A DNA stretch of 64,000 nt. It comes from Perognathus longimembris pacificus. Lineage: Eukaryota > Chordata > Mammalia > Rodentia > Heteromyidae. The stretch's first letter is position 1. The number at the start of each line of letters is the position of its first letter. The stretch covers positions 37,479,378 through 37,543,377 of the forward strand of contig NC_063171.1 of the NCBI RefSeq assembly GCF_023159225.1, given 5' to 3'. Shown in pieces: positions 1-11,935 of this stretch. The notes under the pieces are model-generated. The model saw only the letters and a program-made list of their open reading frames with translations. It was not told the origin of the DNA and did no database searches. The translations under genes and the position numbers were made by a program.

Positions 1-386
1 GAGCAAAGAGAATAAAAAGATTGTAAGATGGGTTAGCTCAAGGCTAGAAAGAACATATGGGATAGTGGCTAGGTGGTAGAAAGTTTCTGAGGTAGAAAGG
101 AAACTTATGAAGCACAGGAGGATATGGAAGTGATAGTCAACAGAGAAAATGGTCAACTAGGGTGCAGAAAGCAAGAACACATGCAACTGATATCCTTGGA
201 AACTGGAGAAAGCTTGGGAGACAAACTCTGTTACCTTGTTTACACTGCACAGAGGAAAGATTTAATGTGGCAGGGATACAATTCCAAACTCGATGGATCA
301 AATTTTGTCTTCACCAACATGGTAGACTAGGTCCTTGAACTGGAAATAAAGGTATATAAATTTGAGCAATATAATTTGATGGGGCG

Positions 387-613
387 GGGGGGGGGACTTG
401 AACTCAGTGCTTGGGCATTATCTCTAAGCTTTTCTTCTTAAGGGTGGTGCTCTACCACTTGAGCCACAGCTCCACTTATGGTGCTCTGGTGGTTAACTGA
501 AGGTAAGAGGCTCATGAACTTTTTTTCTTCCTGGGCTGGCTTTGAACTACGATCCTCAGATCTCAGCTTCCTGAGTAGCTAGGATTTACAGGCACAAGCC
601 ACAGTTGTCCAGC
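387..613 (-). mobile_element. B1-type chimeric SINE, reverse orientation
   Basis: Read on the minus strand, a B1-like (7SL-derived) part comes first, with the familiar tract around 545-600 (CTGAGTAGCTAGGAT on the + strand). The tRNA-like right half follows (CCACTTGAGCCACAGCTCC around 456-474), with linker between. The same two-part structure recurs through the window. Confidence 0.75.
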
Positions 614-2060
614 AACTTCAAGCAATATTATTGTAAAATGTAATTATAAAATATTGTTTTCAAGTACAGTTGAATCTTTTTAAATGAAAATAAAGATCAC
701 CCAAGGCTCATGAATTTGCTCTAAAATTTTTCTTAAAAGTAGATTTTCTTAAAAGACAGATTCTTAAGCCATAATATGACTGAATTAGCAATTTTTATAA
801 AAAATGATAACTTGAAAATCTGTAAATGTTAGATCTTCAAACCCATGGTTAAGGAGGAACTAGTAATGATATTTAGAATGAAAGAATCAAATACTAAAGC
901 ATGTACAACTCATACGGTTCATTATTAGAGGTAAATTTATAATTTAAAATACTTGTTCACAGAAGATGAACATTAATAAATTCAACACCTATCCTTAGAA
1001 AGCGCAAAAAATAATATGAAAAAGAAAGAAAATATAATAAAGTAGATATCAATAATATAAAAGATGAATAAAATAAAGAAAATCTACAAAGCAAAACACT
1101 TATAAGCTTTACATAAACAGTGAGGAAGACCATGAAACACAAGAGAAAAACATCAATAAACTTTGTTATGAATTAAACAAGGTACATCATTAGAGATGTG
1201 TAAGACACAAGAAGATGAAAGGTAACACTATAGACAACTTGGTCTTGTAGTTCTACTCTCTGATAATTGAGTGGATATCCTGACAAAAAGAATTCATTTA
1301 TTGGTAGTGAATTCAGAGTTAGAAAACCTAAAAAATGTGTTACTATTTTAAGAAATATAGACAATTGTTTAAAAACTTCAATTAAACCTCTAGGCCCAGA
1401 TGTCACCAAAAAAAAAAAAAGAGATAACCTAGTTACAATATTGCACAAACTATTTCAGGTATCAGAAAAAGGGAATATTCTCCACCTCATTTTATAAAGC
1501 TGGAATTATGTTGACATAAAACTTAGAAGCCAAACTTACACATCTAGATGCTATAATCTTAAACAAGTATTATGAAGAGAAATGCAGCAATGTAGAAAAT
1601 GAGTATATGAAAAAAATGGTGTATTTCAGAGTGGAAAAATTGTCTAAAATTGAAAAAGTCCAAATATTTATTTCCCCAAACAAACTGTTTGAAGGGAAAC
1701 AGTTACATTATTATTTCCACAGCTGCCAAAAAAAAAAGTATTTTTAAAATGCAATACTTACTTTGAAAAGAGTCCTTGGAAAACTGAGAATAAAAGGTTT
1801 TCTTTAAGCTAAAAAAAACATTAGTAGAGCAGTTCTACAGCCCAAAGCATATTTCATGGTAAGTTACTGAAGAATTCTTTTTAAGATGAAGAACAAGAGA
1901 ATAGTGACTACTTTAGCCAGTCTCTTCAATATTGTATTGAATATTTCAGCCAGCCCAGTTAGGCAAGTAAAAGAAATTAAAGATAGAAGGATTGAGAAGG
2001 AAGGAAAAACCCTGATATTCTTTAAAGTTTATGCACATAGAAAATTCAAAAGAAACTACT

Positions 2061-2265
2061 GGTGGGCTGGGAATATGGCCTAGTGGTAAACTGCTTGCCT
2101 CGTATAAATGAAGCCCTGGGTTTGATTTCTCAGCACCACATATATATAGAAAAAAGCCGGAAGTGGTGCTGTGGCTCAAGTGGCAGAGTGCTAGCCTTGA
2201 GCAAAAAGAAGCCAGGCCCTGAGTTCAAGCCCCAGGACTGGCAACAAAAACAAAACCAAACAAAC
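2061..2265 (+). mobile_element. IDL-Geo-type dimeric SINE
   Basis: The left half starts GGGCTGGGAATATGGCCTAG and carries a tRNA-like B box. The right half contains GTGGCTCAAGTGGCAGAG and ends CCCCAGGACTGGC plus an A-rich tail. The copy is flanked by an 11-nt target-site duplication, AAGAAACTACT, at 2050-2060 and 2266-2276, which marks a retrotransposed insertion. Confidence 0.88.
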
Positions 2266-2365
2266 AAGAAACTACTTATGGGTTATCAGAATTATTAAGA
2301 AAATTTGCAAGCATTCTGATACAACATGCACACGCATGCACGTGCGTGGGTGAGCGCGGGCACTC

Positions 2366-2384
2366 TCACACACACACACACACG
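2366..2384. repeat. Short (CA)n microsatellite
   Basis: About nine CA units follow a GC-richer alternating purine-pyrimidine stretch at 2330-2365. Confidence 0.85.
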
Positions 2385-2828
2385 TACCTTTTGAGTTTAT
2401 TTTTGTTTCTGAACAAACTAGCCATAAGTTAAAAAGTAAGGAAAGTACCATTTATAATAGTTAAAAAATAGTGTCCATGAATTAACATATTTATAGAGAA
2501 AATTACAAAAGTTTAACAGCTCTAGGGAAGATGGAATAAATGATTGTGGTTATTAATTATAAAATAATTAAAGGTTTCAACTAATCCATAATTGACTTAT
2601 GGACTCAATCAAATTCAGTTCAGAATCTCAAATAAGTTGCCTGTGATTATTTGTTTGTTGGATTCATAACTAATAATAAAATTTATAAGAAAATTCAAAG
2701 TTCCAAAATTATTTATGTATTTATTTGTGTATAATTTATTTATTTTGTGGTATAAGTATTTGATCTCAAGAGCATATGTTTTGCTAAAATGATATGCTAC
2801 CACTTAGCCTATTATTCCTCCAGCTCTG

Positions 2829-2930
2829 CGTTTTGCTGGTTATTCTGTTCCAGCTGGCCTCAAGCCATGATTCTTCAGATCTCAGCCTCACAAGTAGCTA
2901 AGATTATAAACATAAGCCACCAGCTCCTGG
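2829..2930 (-). mobile_element. B1-type SINE fragment
   Basis: The + strand reads as a reverse B1: CAGCTGGCCTCAAGCCATGA, then ATCTCAGCCTCACAAGTAGC, ending at AAGCCACCAGCTCCTGG. It is abutted on the right by a separate IDL fragment. Confidence 0.7.
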
Positions 2931-2944
2931 TTCAAAACATTTTT

Positions 2945-2987
2945 ACGAGGCGAGCACTTTTGCCACTAGGCCATATTCCCAGCCCTC
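2945..2987 (-). mobile_element. IDL (tRNA-derived) SINE fragment
   Basis: The reverse complement gives GGGCTGGGAATATGGCCTAG followed by TGGCAAAAGTGCTCGCCTCG. This is the 5' end of the IDL half without the rest of the element. Confidence 0.7.
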
Positions 2988-3944
2988 AAAACATTTTTAA
3001 AGAGCAAAAGCAAAAGGAGAGGGTTTGTTTTTCAAATATCATTACTAATGATAAAGTTACAATAGTTAAGACATTGGTGTTGGCACATGAACCAACAAGC
3101 CCACCAGTGGTAGAAAATAGAGTTCTAAAATATAATCAATGTTTATTACTTTTATAGTGGGTAGTAGACTACATAGTTGTTTTATTTACTGTCTTCTCCA
3201 TGATCTCTATCAGATTTTTCTACTATTTAAAAATGCAACTTTTGATACTATTATCTTTCACTATATAGACACCAAGTCTCAATTAGAAGATGTAGGGGAA
3301 GTATGACATTCTGTCAAGACAATCATCAGAAAAACAGAATGGGAAAAGGAAGACATCAAAAAGCTTAATATTAACTACACTCTCCTTCCTTTTTTCTACC
3401 AGCAATCACTTGTTTCATACTTGGTAAAGGAAATAAGAGATATTGTCTCCAAAGCTAGTATACCTGAACTTGAAGAGAGATGGAGCTCTCTCTAAGAGGG
3501 TTGGATAAGAGATACTGAAAATTCCAAGCCTACATTATCAGAATTTCCTGAGCATGGAAAAAAGTTCACATATTGTGACTAATTCACAACAATTGTAGAC
3601 TCCTCTGGCCTGGTAAAAGCTTGTTGAGCTGAAATTTCTGTTAATCCTAAATCCAAGGATACTACTTCTAAAAGACAAGCAGATCCATTTGCTCCAGCAC
3701 TCTGAGGATTTGCCCTTCAGAAACATTTCTCCCTACAGGGGACACCAGAGAGTAGGAGTCTCTGTCCCAGGAGCATATTAAAAGTTTGGGCAATTGGTAG
3801 AACAACTCTCTTTGGCTTTGGATACTGACTCACAGGAGCAGCTTGCATTTTAGAAACAGAAATGTTGTTGTTAACAAATAAGGAAAACCAGAAGAAACAT
3901 GCCAGATAAAGTATCTGCATTTTGTTCTATGTCTGGGTATCATT

Positions 3945-4100
3945 CCTTTATTTATTGAACAAACAAGTGTTATTGAACATCTACTTTTGTGCCAGGAAGT
4001 ATGCTGGGGATTTCACACACAAGCAAAACAAAATAAGTCACTATGTTTGTTCTCATAGAACACCAAGGAAGGAGGCATACGGAGATGTAGCTAATCCTTT
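3945..4100 (+). repeat. Old MIR/L2-like dispersed repeat remnant
   Basis: TTTATTGAAC then CATCTACTTTTGTGCCAGGA then TATGCTGGGGAT follows the pattern of very old mammalian dispersed repeats, with heavy decay. The family assignment is from memory of the consensus and is weak. Confidence 0.35.
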
Positions 4101-4282
4101 AGTACATTTGTGCAAATTTTAAAAAGGAGTCTCTTCTAAGTAGATTCAGGCCATGTGTAAACCACTTAGGAAACTATTTATTTATATCATTAGAAAAACA
4201 TCTTCTCCTCCTATAATCAGATGGAGCTGTACACCAAGATTCATGCACACACAAATTTTTGTATGTGTGGCTGGGGTGTGTG

Positions 4283-4400
4283 TAGAGGGGGTGGTACTAG
4301 AGCTTGAACTCAGGGCCTCAAGTTCTATAGTCTGTAGGCTGGATTTTATCTCTTATTATCTCCTTGGTTAGTTGTCGTTCTGCTGCAGTTTCTGCTCTAT
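4283..4400 (-). mobile_element. Chimeric SINE fragment, right half
   Basis: GGTACTAGAGCTTGAACTCA then GGGCCTC is the reverse complement of the B-box end of the tRNA-like right half. The rest is decayed. Confidence 0.5.
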
Positions 4401-4556
4401 TTGGCATATTTCAAACAACAACAAAAACTACAACAAAAAAAATACAGGGTGGTATAAGAATGTATAACAGAAGGAATATGTGCTTATGGAAGAAGTCTTT
4501 ACATTTTTTTTAGTAATGATCTTTGAGTTGTGATGTTTAAGAAATGTTAAGTATGA

Positions 4557-4960
4557 GTCAACAAAGTGACGTTAGGGGAGAAAATTTAAGTTCAGGAAAA
4601 GGAAACATGATTAAAGGATTTGAATTAATGATAATAATTCATTCTAAGAAATGAATGAAAGCCAAATTGTGAGCAGAGATCCTGTGGGAGAGATAATGTT
4701 GGGAGGTGAGGGGAGTATGAGGAATGTCGGGCTTTGTACAGCATTACATTTGTTGTCAGGCTGATGTAGAGCCAGCAAAGCTTTTAAGGAAGTGAATAGG
4801 TCTATGAAATGTGCATTTCGAAAGGTCTAGATGTAATGTGAAAAAATAAATTGGAGCAGAGCAAGTTGGGAATGCAGAAAAGTCAACTGGGGCTACTGCT
4901 GTTCTTGCTGGAAAGCTAATGGAGTCAGAACCAGAGCTGGAGATGACTGTGGCTTGTTGG
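4557..4960 (+). repeat. Old mammalian dispersed repeat remnant, family not assigned
   Basis: The run around 4680-4960 (trimmed example AGCCAGCAAAGCTTTTAAGG, then later GGAGATGACTGTGGC) follows an ancient repeat seen in many mammals. The open frame on its minus strand at 4756-5049 is not a gene. Confidence 0.35.
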
Positions 4961-5180
4961 AGCCCACAAAACCAACTCATGATAAGCATCAGAAGTTGCA
5001 TGGTCAGAAGACTTTCCTTTACCAAGCCCAGCAGTGACTCAGGAGTCAATTCTCAGAAAATGTTTATCTAGAGTGATAAAATGTGGTTTCTGTAGAAAGT
5101 TAAAGATTCTGCACTCTGATCTCCCTTCTGTAGCTTGAGAGAATAATGACTTCATTCATCATAATGGAGAATCATGGTAG

Positions 5181-5239
5181 CCTCTGTCTCTCTCTGTCTC
5201 TCTCTGTCTCTCTGTCTCTGTCTCTGTCTCTGTCTCTGC

Positions 5240-5310
<71 letters not shown>
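5181..5310. repeat. (CTCTGT)n to (CT)n microsatellite, about 130 nt
   Basis: CTCTGT units grade into about 30 uninterrupted CT units. The serine/leucine and arginine/glutamate open frames on the two strands come only from this repeat. Confidence 0.97.
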
Positions 5311-5312
<2 letters not shown>

Positions 5313-5665
5313 ACTGGATGGAGTGGAGATCATGAATGAATGAGTGGCCAATCCCTTGTGTGACAGACCCTGGAAACATGTCAATAGTGATCACTCTAAG
5401 AATGAACTTCATTTGTGTATGTTGGGTCCACTATGTTGTAAGTCTTTTAGAGGTAGAGCTGCTTCCACTGTATCCTGAACTAACCTCAAATGTTTCTTTT
5501 GCTTTTAGTCTTTCTTATAACCAACAATAACACAGGTGACTCAAGAACTGGGATGAAGTAGTAGATATGCAGTACAATGCCATGTGTCATTTCTCAAATA
5601 ATACATTTGTAAATGGGAAAATAAATCAAGGAATCACTGGCCCAGTGTAAGATACAGTCCCAAAT

Positions 5666-5667
<2 letters not shown>

Positions 5668-5709
<42 letters not shown>
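5668..5709. repeat. (GT)n microsatellite
   Basis: About 20 GT units sit directly at the tail side of a reverse-oriented SINE. Confidence 0.95.
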
Positions 5710-5712
<3 letters not shown>

Positions 5713-5915
5713 AGGTCTTGAACTCAGGGCCTCAAGCTCCTGCCTGGCTTTTTCACTGAAGGCAGGCACTCTGTCACTGGAGTTACATCTAGTTTTTCTT
5801 TTTCTTTTTTTCTGGTTAATTGAAAATGAGAGTCTCTCTTGGATTTGTCTTCCAGGCTGGTTTCAGTCTTCTGAGAAATTAGGCCAATTACAGGCATGAG
5901 CCATGAACATCCAGG
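5710..5915 (-). mobile_element. B1-type chimeric SINE, reverse orientation
   Basis: The + strand begins TACTAGGTCTTGAACTCAGG (right half reversed) and ends with a decayed B1 part at CAATTACAGGCATGAGCCAT. The GT microsatellite next to it occupies the place of the A-rich tail. Confidence 0.7.
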
Positions 5916-7214
5916 CTCCAAATTCTATTTTTTTTCAAGTCACTTTCACAAGCCTGCATATTGAACTGTTTTTAGTATTTAGGGATAAGTGTCAGATCAG
6001 AGGCAATGCTCAGGACTCTTCCCAAACAGTATGTCCTTTAAAATCAGTCAGTGTAGCTTTAGGGAAAGCTACACAGAAAATTGATAATATGTTTGCATTG
6101 GTATCGTAAGGGGCTTCCTGAAGCAGATAGGGTCATTCAGTATAGTCTAGGAATATGAACCGGCTCAATGAGAATTGGCTGAGAGGCTCCAATTCTCTCT
6201 TATGACGACTCATGTCAGGATTATGTTTACCACTCATAGAGATTTCTTAAACATCACTATTATAAAGAATCATTTGCCATTTATTCTAGTTTTAGACATA
6301 CCATTAAATAGCACCAATGAGTTCTACAAGCAAACCATTCTGATTACTAATGTAGCACCTTTTGTTAAGCTTATATTCAGGTTACATCTGAAAGGTGCAT
6401 AGTGTTACTTGGCTTTTAAGTCTTCCACTGTTGAATGCACTTTCAGTTAACTAATGGAGCAAACAATAAGAACAACTTCAGTCTCCTTGAGTACACACAT
6501 CAAACCTAGAATCTCTGATTAAATCTACAAGTCAATACATATTGCCTATATGAACATTATATTTCTTCCTCCCCTGTCTAACAAATTCAAAATCAAACTC
6601 TACATTCATTTTCCAGCATCCTAATGCTATGAATTAGACATCACATGGAATTGGTACTGGTTAAGGATTATGGGCAATGGGAGGCAACAAAATACCAGGA
6701 AAGGTGATGAAAAGAAGGCAACTATTTATTTGTGCAAAAAAAAAAAGTATAAAATTGAATTTAGTAGTTAGAATCTACTATTGCAGAAAGCTAAAACTTG
6801 ACAAAAGTCAAGTCAAAAGCTAAAAACATTTATAAAATTAGCGAGAGCTTCAGGTTAAACTAGCAAGAGAATGCATCCTCTTTGTCTAGAGGAGTTCTTA
6901 TAATTTTCTTCATCCCCACAGTACATGGAACTTTCAATAGGAGTGGCTTGGAGTTTGCCATACCAAACAGTGGTATTGGAAATTGAATGGAGGCCTGCAG
7001 ACTTGCTAACTCCAGGTGGCAAACTCATTTGGGAGTGAATGGGGAACATCCATTCAGTTTTCTGCTATAATCCACAATTTAACCACCTTTTTCCTTTTCA
7101 GTCTTCCAGTTCAGTCCAGGACTTCACATATGCTAAGTAAATGTTCTCCTTTTGGAGCCCCACCTCCACACTTTGTGTCTTTTGTATTTCTCTGTGAAGT
7201 TGAGTCCTACTAAC

Positions 7215-7305
7215 TTTGCTCCAGGCTGGCCTTGAACTTACTATCCTCCTGTCTCTGCCTCCCTAGTAGCTGAAATTATAGGCCACCAAGACCTAGATCT
7301 GTTTT
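7215..7305 (-). mobile_element. B1 SINE monomer
   Basis: The + strand shows CTCCAGGCTGGCCTTGAACT followed by CTCCCTAGTAGCTGAAATTA, a reverse B1 monomer without the tRNA-like right half. Confidence 0.7.
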
Positions 7306-7329
7306 ATTTTTAACACAATTATGATTAAT

Positions 7330-7760
7330 TTTCAATTGTTGCATACAAGTGCTGCAAACTTTGTAACTTAACCCAACACACATATTATGTCTCAAATTCC
7401 TTGGTCAGTTATCTGGGGTATGGTGGGGTCCTTTGCTTAGGTTCTTACAAACTTGCAATCAAAAGTGTCAGCGGAGCCATATTTCCTCCTACAGATTTCC
7501 ATTCACTTCCAGCGTAATGTAGTTAGCAAAATTTAGTTCCTTCTGGCTGTAAGACTGAATTTATTTTCTTCTCTTTCTGGATGTCAGCTGCAACCGCTTT
7601 CAGCTTTTAGAGGATACCCAAGTATCTTGCACAGAGCCCTCTCACGGGTCATCTTAAACATGGCTTCTGACTTCTTCAAAGACTCCAAGGAATTAACTCT
7701 TCCTTGACTATATCTGATAAGAGTTTGTCTTAGGATCAATCACTAGGAAGGATTTGTACC
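7330..7760 (-). repeat. Old LTR-like dispersed repeat remnant
   Basis: Phrases such as TATCTGGGGTATGGTGGGGT, GCTTAGGTTCTTACAAAC and ACATGGCTTCTGACTTCTTC match my memory of an ancient mammalian LTR-type repeat. It is strongly decayed and contains no coding frame. The family name and strand are uncertain. Confidence 0.3.
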
Positions 7761-10602
7761 GAGTAACACTGAGGGGGTCATATCTCATACTCTTTTCTAT
7801 ATGTTGGATAGAGATAAGTTGGTTCTAGTCACACTTAGATATGGCTGTGATTCATTGTGGATGACCCTAGGAAGAATCTGCCACAATAACAACTACCTTG
7901 GATTTTTATCTTATTAATTCAATACAGTCTTTATATGGATCTGTTTGTATTTAACATTTTCCCCTCTTAATCTTTATTCCTTTGCTCTTTTCTCCTGGTG
8001 TCTCTGGTATGTATGTCTTACATCCTGAACATTATATCAAGCAATTTCAAATATTCCCTGAAAAGAGCCAGAAAACATGTAATTTAGTGTAAAGGGTACA
8101 TAGTCTCCACTGTACCTATTACATTCTGCCACAGCAGCATAAAAATAACCGTTGACAATGCATAAGTGAATGCAGTGTGCTTGTGGTTCAAAACTTTTTA
8201 TGGTGTATTAAAAGTTGAGTTTCATGTCATTTTCACCTGCCATAAAATATTATTTTTTTTAAAACTTGTTTTCAGTCATTTGAGAATGCAAAACCTACTG
8301 TTGAGCTTGCAGGCCAGACAAGAAAAGGTGGTGAGCCCATGATCTTATGGACTGTGATGTCCCTGTTTGCCACCATACTTACCACCATGAAATGATCATA
8401 TCATTACTTACAAAGGGATAAAAAAGAGTCTCAGAGAAGAAACTGTCCATCTAAACACTTACTAAGTTAGCAGCAAATATGGATTAAGTCCTAGGCAAAC
8501 CACTACTCCAATACACAGCATTGTTATGTGGAGGGTGAGCTGGCAAGGAAAAGATCTGGGGCAAGACTGAGTTAAAGGCTCTATTGTAAGTGTAGCAGTG
8601 AGAGGATCGGAACAGGGATGAGAAATATCAATTTAAGACTATAAACTATCAAATACCAATATAAGACTATAAACACATATACAGTGGAATTCAGGAAAAG
8701 AAGACTACACTGAAACACTTCAATGTGACTTCAAGAGACTTTAGTCTGAATAAACTAGAGCTTTTGAAGGTCATTGTTGGTGTTCTTGGTAGCAAGGATC
8801 CCTAAGGCTCCAATTCTCCTTAGCAATTTTAGCTTCTATTTCTCATACGTGAAGACACATTCCATAAGAGCTTAACCTCCCTCCCTGGACATTGGAGAAC
8901 TGGACGGAAAATATGATGGATCCTTATCATGACCACAGTCAACTGTAACAATGAAAATTAGCCTTTGCACTCTAGAGAGTGTTCCTCATGGCTTAGTCAT
9001 CTCTTCCCATGTGTTACTCTCAGGATTTAGAGTGAGCTCTCTCAGTAATGAGGTCTCTAGGTACTCAGCAGTTTGGATTATGCCTTCTGTGACTGATCAT
9101 TTGAGAGAAATGAATACTATCTGAGGAAGAGATCCCAACATTTGGGACAGAAGTTTGGTACCTCATTAAGAATTCCCAAACTACAGTTGTTGTTCTGAAA
9201 GATTCTTTCAGCAGGTTAATAATAAAAATCTGAAGGAAGTTACTGTGACATTTTCTGACCTTCACTTTGGTCTCAGATGGAGAAAGATTGAGATAGACAG
9301 TCTAAAGAGTCAGGTTAGACTGCTCCTTCCTGTCTAAAGGGTAAGTTATACAAATGGTTTTCTGAATGGTGTTTAGATTTTCCAACAAGGAAAGGATACC
9401 TACTAAATTATCATTCTGACCTTGAAATGAAAAACCTCATCGACTATTCTGTGAAATAGCATTATTTTCCAATGTGACCTAAAATTAAATTACTGGTGGA
9501 TTTTAAATCATTTTATGACAGGTCTAGCAAAAGCTTTGGGAAAATTCTGTAACTATTGGTAAACGTCTATAATATTTTTTTCAGACAGTCAAATTTCTAC
9601 CATGGTGCAGACGACTCAGGCTTGAGTTCAACTTACTATAAGATGAAAGAAACAGTGAATGTCACATCTTTATATGCCAGGATGAAGAGTACCTGTGAGA
9701 ACATACAGTGGATTATCTCATAGCTAGTGAGTGTCTGTAGAAGAAGCAGTCTCTCATAGAAAAGGATATGATTTCAAGAATCTGCCAAGGTAGGTGAATG
9801 CATTGTGTAACATAGGGAAGAGGCACATGAGGCACCTGAAAGATATTTAATTGGGTCTGTACCAAAGACGGGTCAAGGAAGGAAGTTTCATGAATGTGTC
9901 TCTGTCACTTTTCTCTTTCTAGCATTAGAACAATTAAAATGCTGCAGAAAATACTTTTTTTCTGCTTAAAATCAAGCAAATTTGGGGGTAAAACAAAATT
10001 TAAGCAACATGTATAAGATGGGTTAAAAATTTTCTTAGGACACAACATGGCAAATTATGTTCCTAAGAAAAGATGTGAAGAGTATATTCATCTAGGATTG
10101 GGGCAAAGCTGAATCTTATTTGACTGTGTGTGTGTGTATGTGTGTGATTTATTTACTTGAAAGAACATGAAGGCAATAAAAACACCAAATTCAAAGACAT
10201 TACCTGATTTTTTTGGCATTTTTTCCATTCTTTGTGTTTTTCTCACATTCTTTTCTTCGTACCCACATTTCCTAGAACCTAAGTGAATAACCCTACTCTT
10301 GCTGTTGCCTTAAATGTGCCACTCCATTTTGTAATCTTTGCTGGTAATTCTGTTTGTGTCTCCCACATACTAATACAAGCAAAGAATTTTTAAAGTATTT
10401 CAAATTTACAACTGACTAATGATCTGATTGAGGAAACACAAGATGTACTGCAAATACATGAATAGACATTCTGGTCAATAAAGTGGAATTAAACTTTAAA
10501 AAACATTGTACATGAATTTCAGTGTACCCAAGTATAATGAGACTGTGATTTGGCATTCGTAGGCTCCAGCTATAAACTTTAACACAGCAAGAAATCTAAA
10601 TA

Positions 10603-10967
10603 TCACTTCAGATGGTTCCTAGGTATAGTAATTGGATGAGCTCTTCTGCTCCAAGGGAGAAACAAACTGTTGAGCATTATCAGAAGAGGGATTAGAAGCA
10701 AAATTAAAATATATCCTATGTAATCTAAACCTATTGTCAGATAGCATTGCAGCAGCGCATAAATCCGATTGATGCACATGCACAAACCTTCTTAAAAGCA
10801 TGAAAAAGGCCATATGGCCACATGAGAACATGACCTGATAATGGCAACATCTGTAAAGTCAAATTTTTGGTGTTCAAATAATTGTTTTTTTGAATCCACA
10901 ATCTCCAATCTTCCTGTCCTCCTTTTACAAATTTAAAGTAGTCTTTAAAAATAAAAAGTATTAACAC
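10603..10967. other. Conserved non-coding part of unit 1
   Basis: The tract around 10610-10960 recurs near 21570-21860, 31000-31320 and 43920-44250. Shared elements include GATGAGCTC or GGTGAGCA followed by a GATCCAA-like run, GAGCATTA, and the GGCCATATG phrase. No reading frame is shared between copies, so it is unlikely to be protein coding. It could simply be duplicated spacer. Confidence 0.5.
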
Positions 10968-11019
10968 CTAAGAGAACTCTTTTAATTAGTGGCTTCCCAT
11001 GTGTTGAATTCAGGTCAAA

Positions 11020-11130
11020 TTCTTCAAATGCATTACCACATTTAATCTTTATGAAGACTTAGCCTTACATTACTACAATCAATTTACAAATGAATTTGAC
11101 TATTGAAGGAATTTTTGCAGGCATGTCCAG
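11020..11130 (+). repeat. Old MIR-like repeat, present in all four units
   Basis: CATTACCACATTTAATCTTT then ATGAAGACTTAGCCTTACAT is the kind of tract found in ancient mammalian SINE-type repeats. Homologous copies lie near 21945, 31385 and 44295, so it predates the array. Confidence 0.45.
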
Positions 11131-11289
11131 TGAGAAGATAGTTCAGAAGGATACAATGTCAACTTCCAAAAAGAAAACATAGGATCTGGCTAGCTGAAAT
11201 GAAGGAAATGGATTAAGAGTCAATTCCAGTGACATAGGTGTGATAATTGGTATAAAATTTGGGTGTTAGTAGACTGTATAAAGAAAACA

Positions 11290-11935
11290 GGAGTCTTCTT
11301 TCTGAGCTTGCATTATCCAACCTACCATCATGATCTCTTCTTCTATCCATTTTCCTACATATGGCACGATAAATTCTTTTTTCTCTATGGTAGAATAACA
11401 TCTCATACATATGTACTGTGTATTCTTTATCCAGTTATTGACTGTCAGTCAATGTCTTGATTCCATGTTTTAGCTATGGTGAATATTACTGCTATTATCA
11501 TGGCTGTATCTCTTTTGTATGTTATTACATTCTTTTATATTGATGCAAGTGTGGTATAACACAATCATATGGAAGTTTTATCTTTAGTTTCGTGGGGAAC
11601 CACTTCACTGATTTTGATGGTGGCTCATGTGTATGATCTGGATCTAAAAACCAGTCACAGTATGACATGACTAGAAAGGGGATATTATTTTGGAGATAAT
11701 CCTCTCAGTGGGGGTAAGGGAAAAGAGAGGATGCTAAGAGGGTGCATATTATAGAGGTACATTATATATGTATGAGAACAGCGCAAAAGGCACCTGATTA
11801 AAAGAAGGCGGGGGGGTAGTTAAGGGAGAGTGACAGAGATGCTGTGAATTTCATCAAAGTACATCATTTACATAGCATATATCACAATGAGGCTTTCTTG
11901 TAAAACTATTCATGCTAATACTTTTTTAAAAAAAA
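11290..11935. mobile_element. L1 with inverted 5' half, unit 1 copy
   Basis: Positions 11290-11635 read as reverse L1 ORF2 3' sequence, with phrases like TAGCTATGGTGAATATTACT. Positions 11640-11935 read as a forward L1 3' end (AAAGTACATCATTTACATAG, then CACAATGAGGC, then an A-rich tail). Reverse-then-forward order is the mark of twin priming during L1 insertion. The same structure sits at the same place in all four units. Confidence 0.7.

Larger units (their letters stand above)
1..8730. other. Gene-free left flank of the olfactory receptor array
   Basis: No open frame here resembles a known protein, and the longest are about 120 codons of repeat-derived sequence. The stretch holds B1-type and IDL-Geo SINE copies, CA, CT and GT microsatellites and two or three very old dispersed repeats, listed separately. 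The remaining parts, such as 620-2045, 2990-3900, 5920-7210 and 8130-8730, are AT-rich sequence in which I recognise nothing. The homology shared by the four receptor units starts near the right end of this region. Confidence 0.7.

Noticed and set aside
2345..2384. Possible promoter-like alternating purine-pyrimidine tract
   Set aside because: It is better explained as a degenerate CA/CG repeat with no gene beside it.
5152..5412. Arg/Glu-rich and Ser/Leu-rich open frames
   Set aside because: These are translations of the CT/GA microsatellite.
7330..7760. Endogenous retrovirus with coding capacity
   Set aside because: Only LTR-like decay is seen. There is no gag, pol or env-like frame in the neighbourhood.
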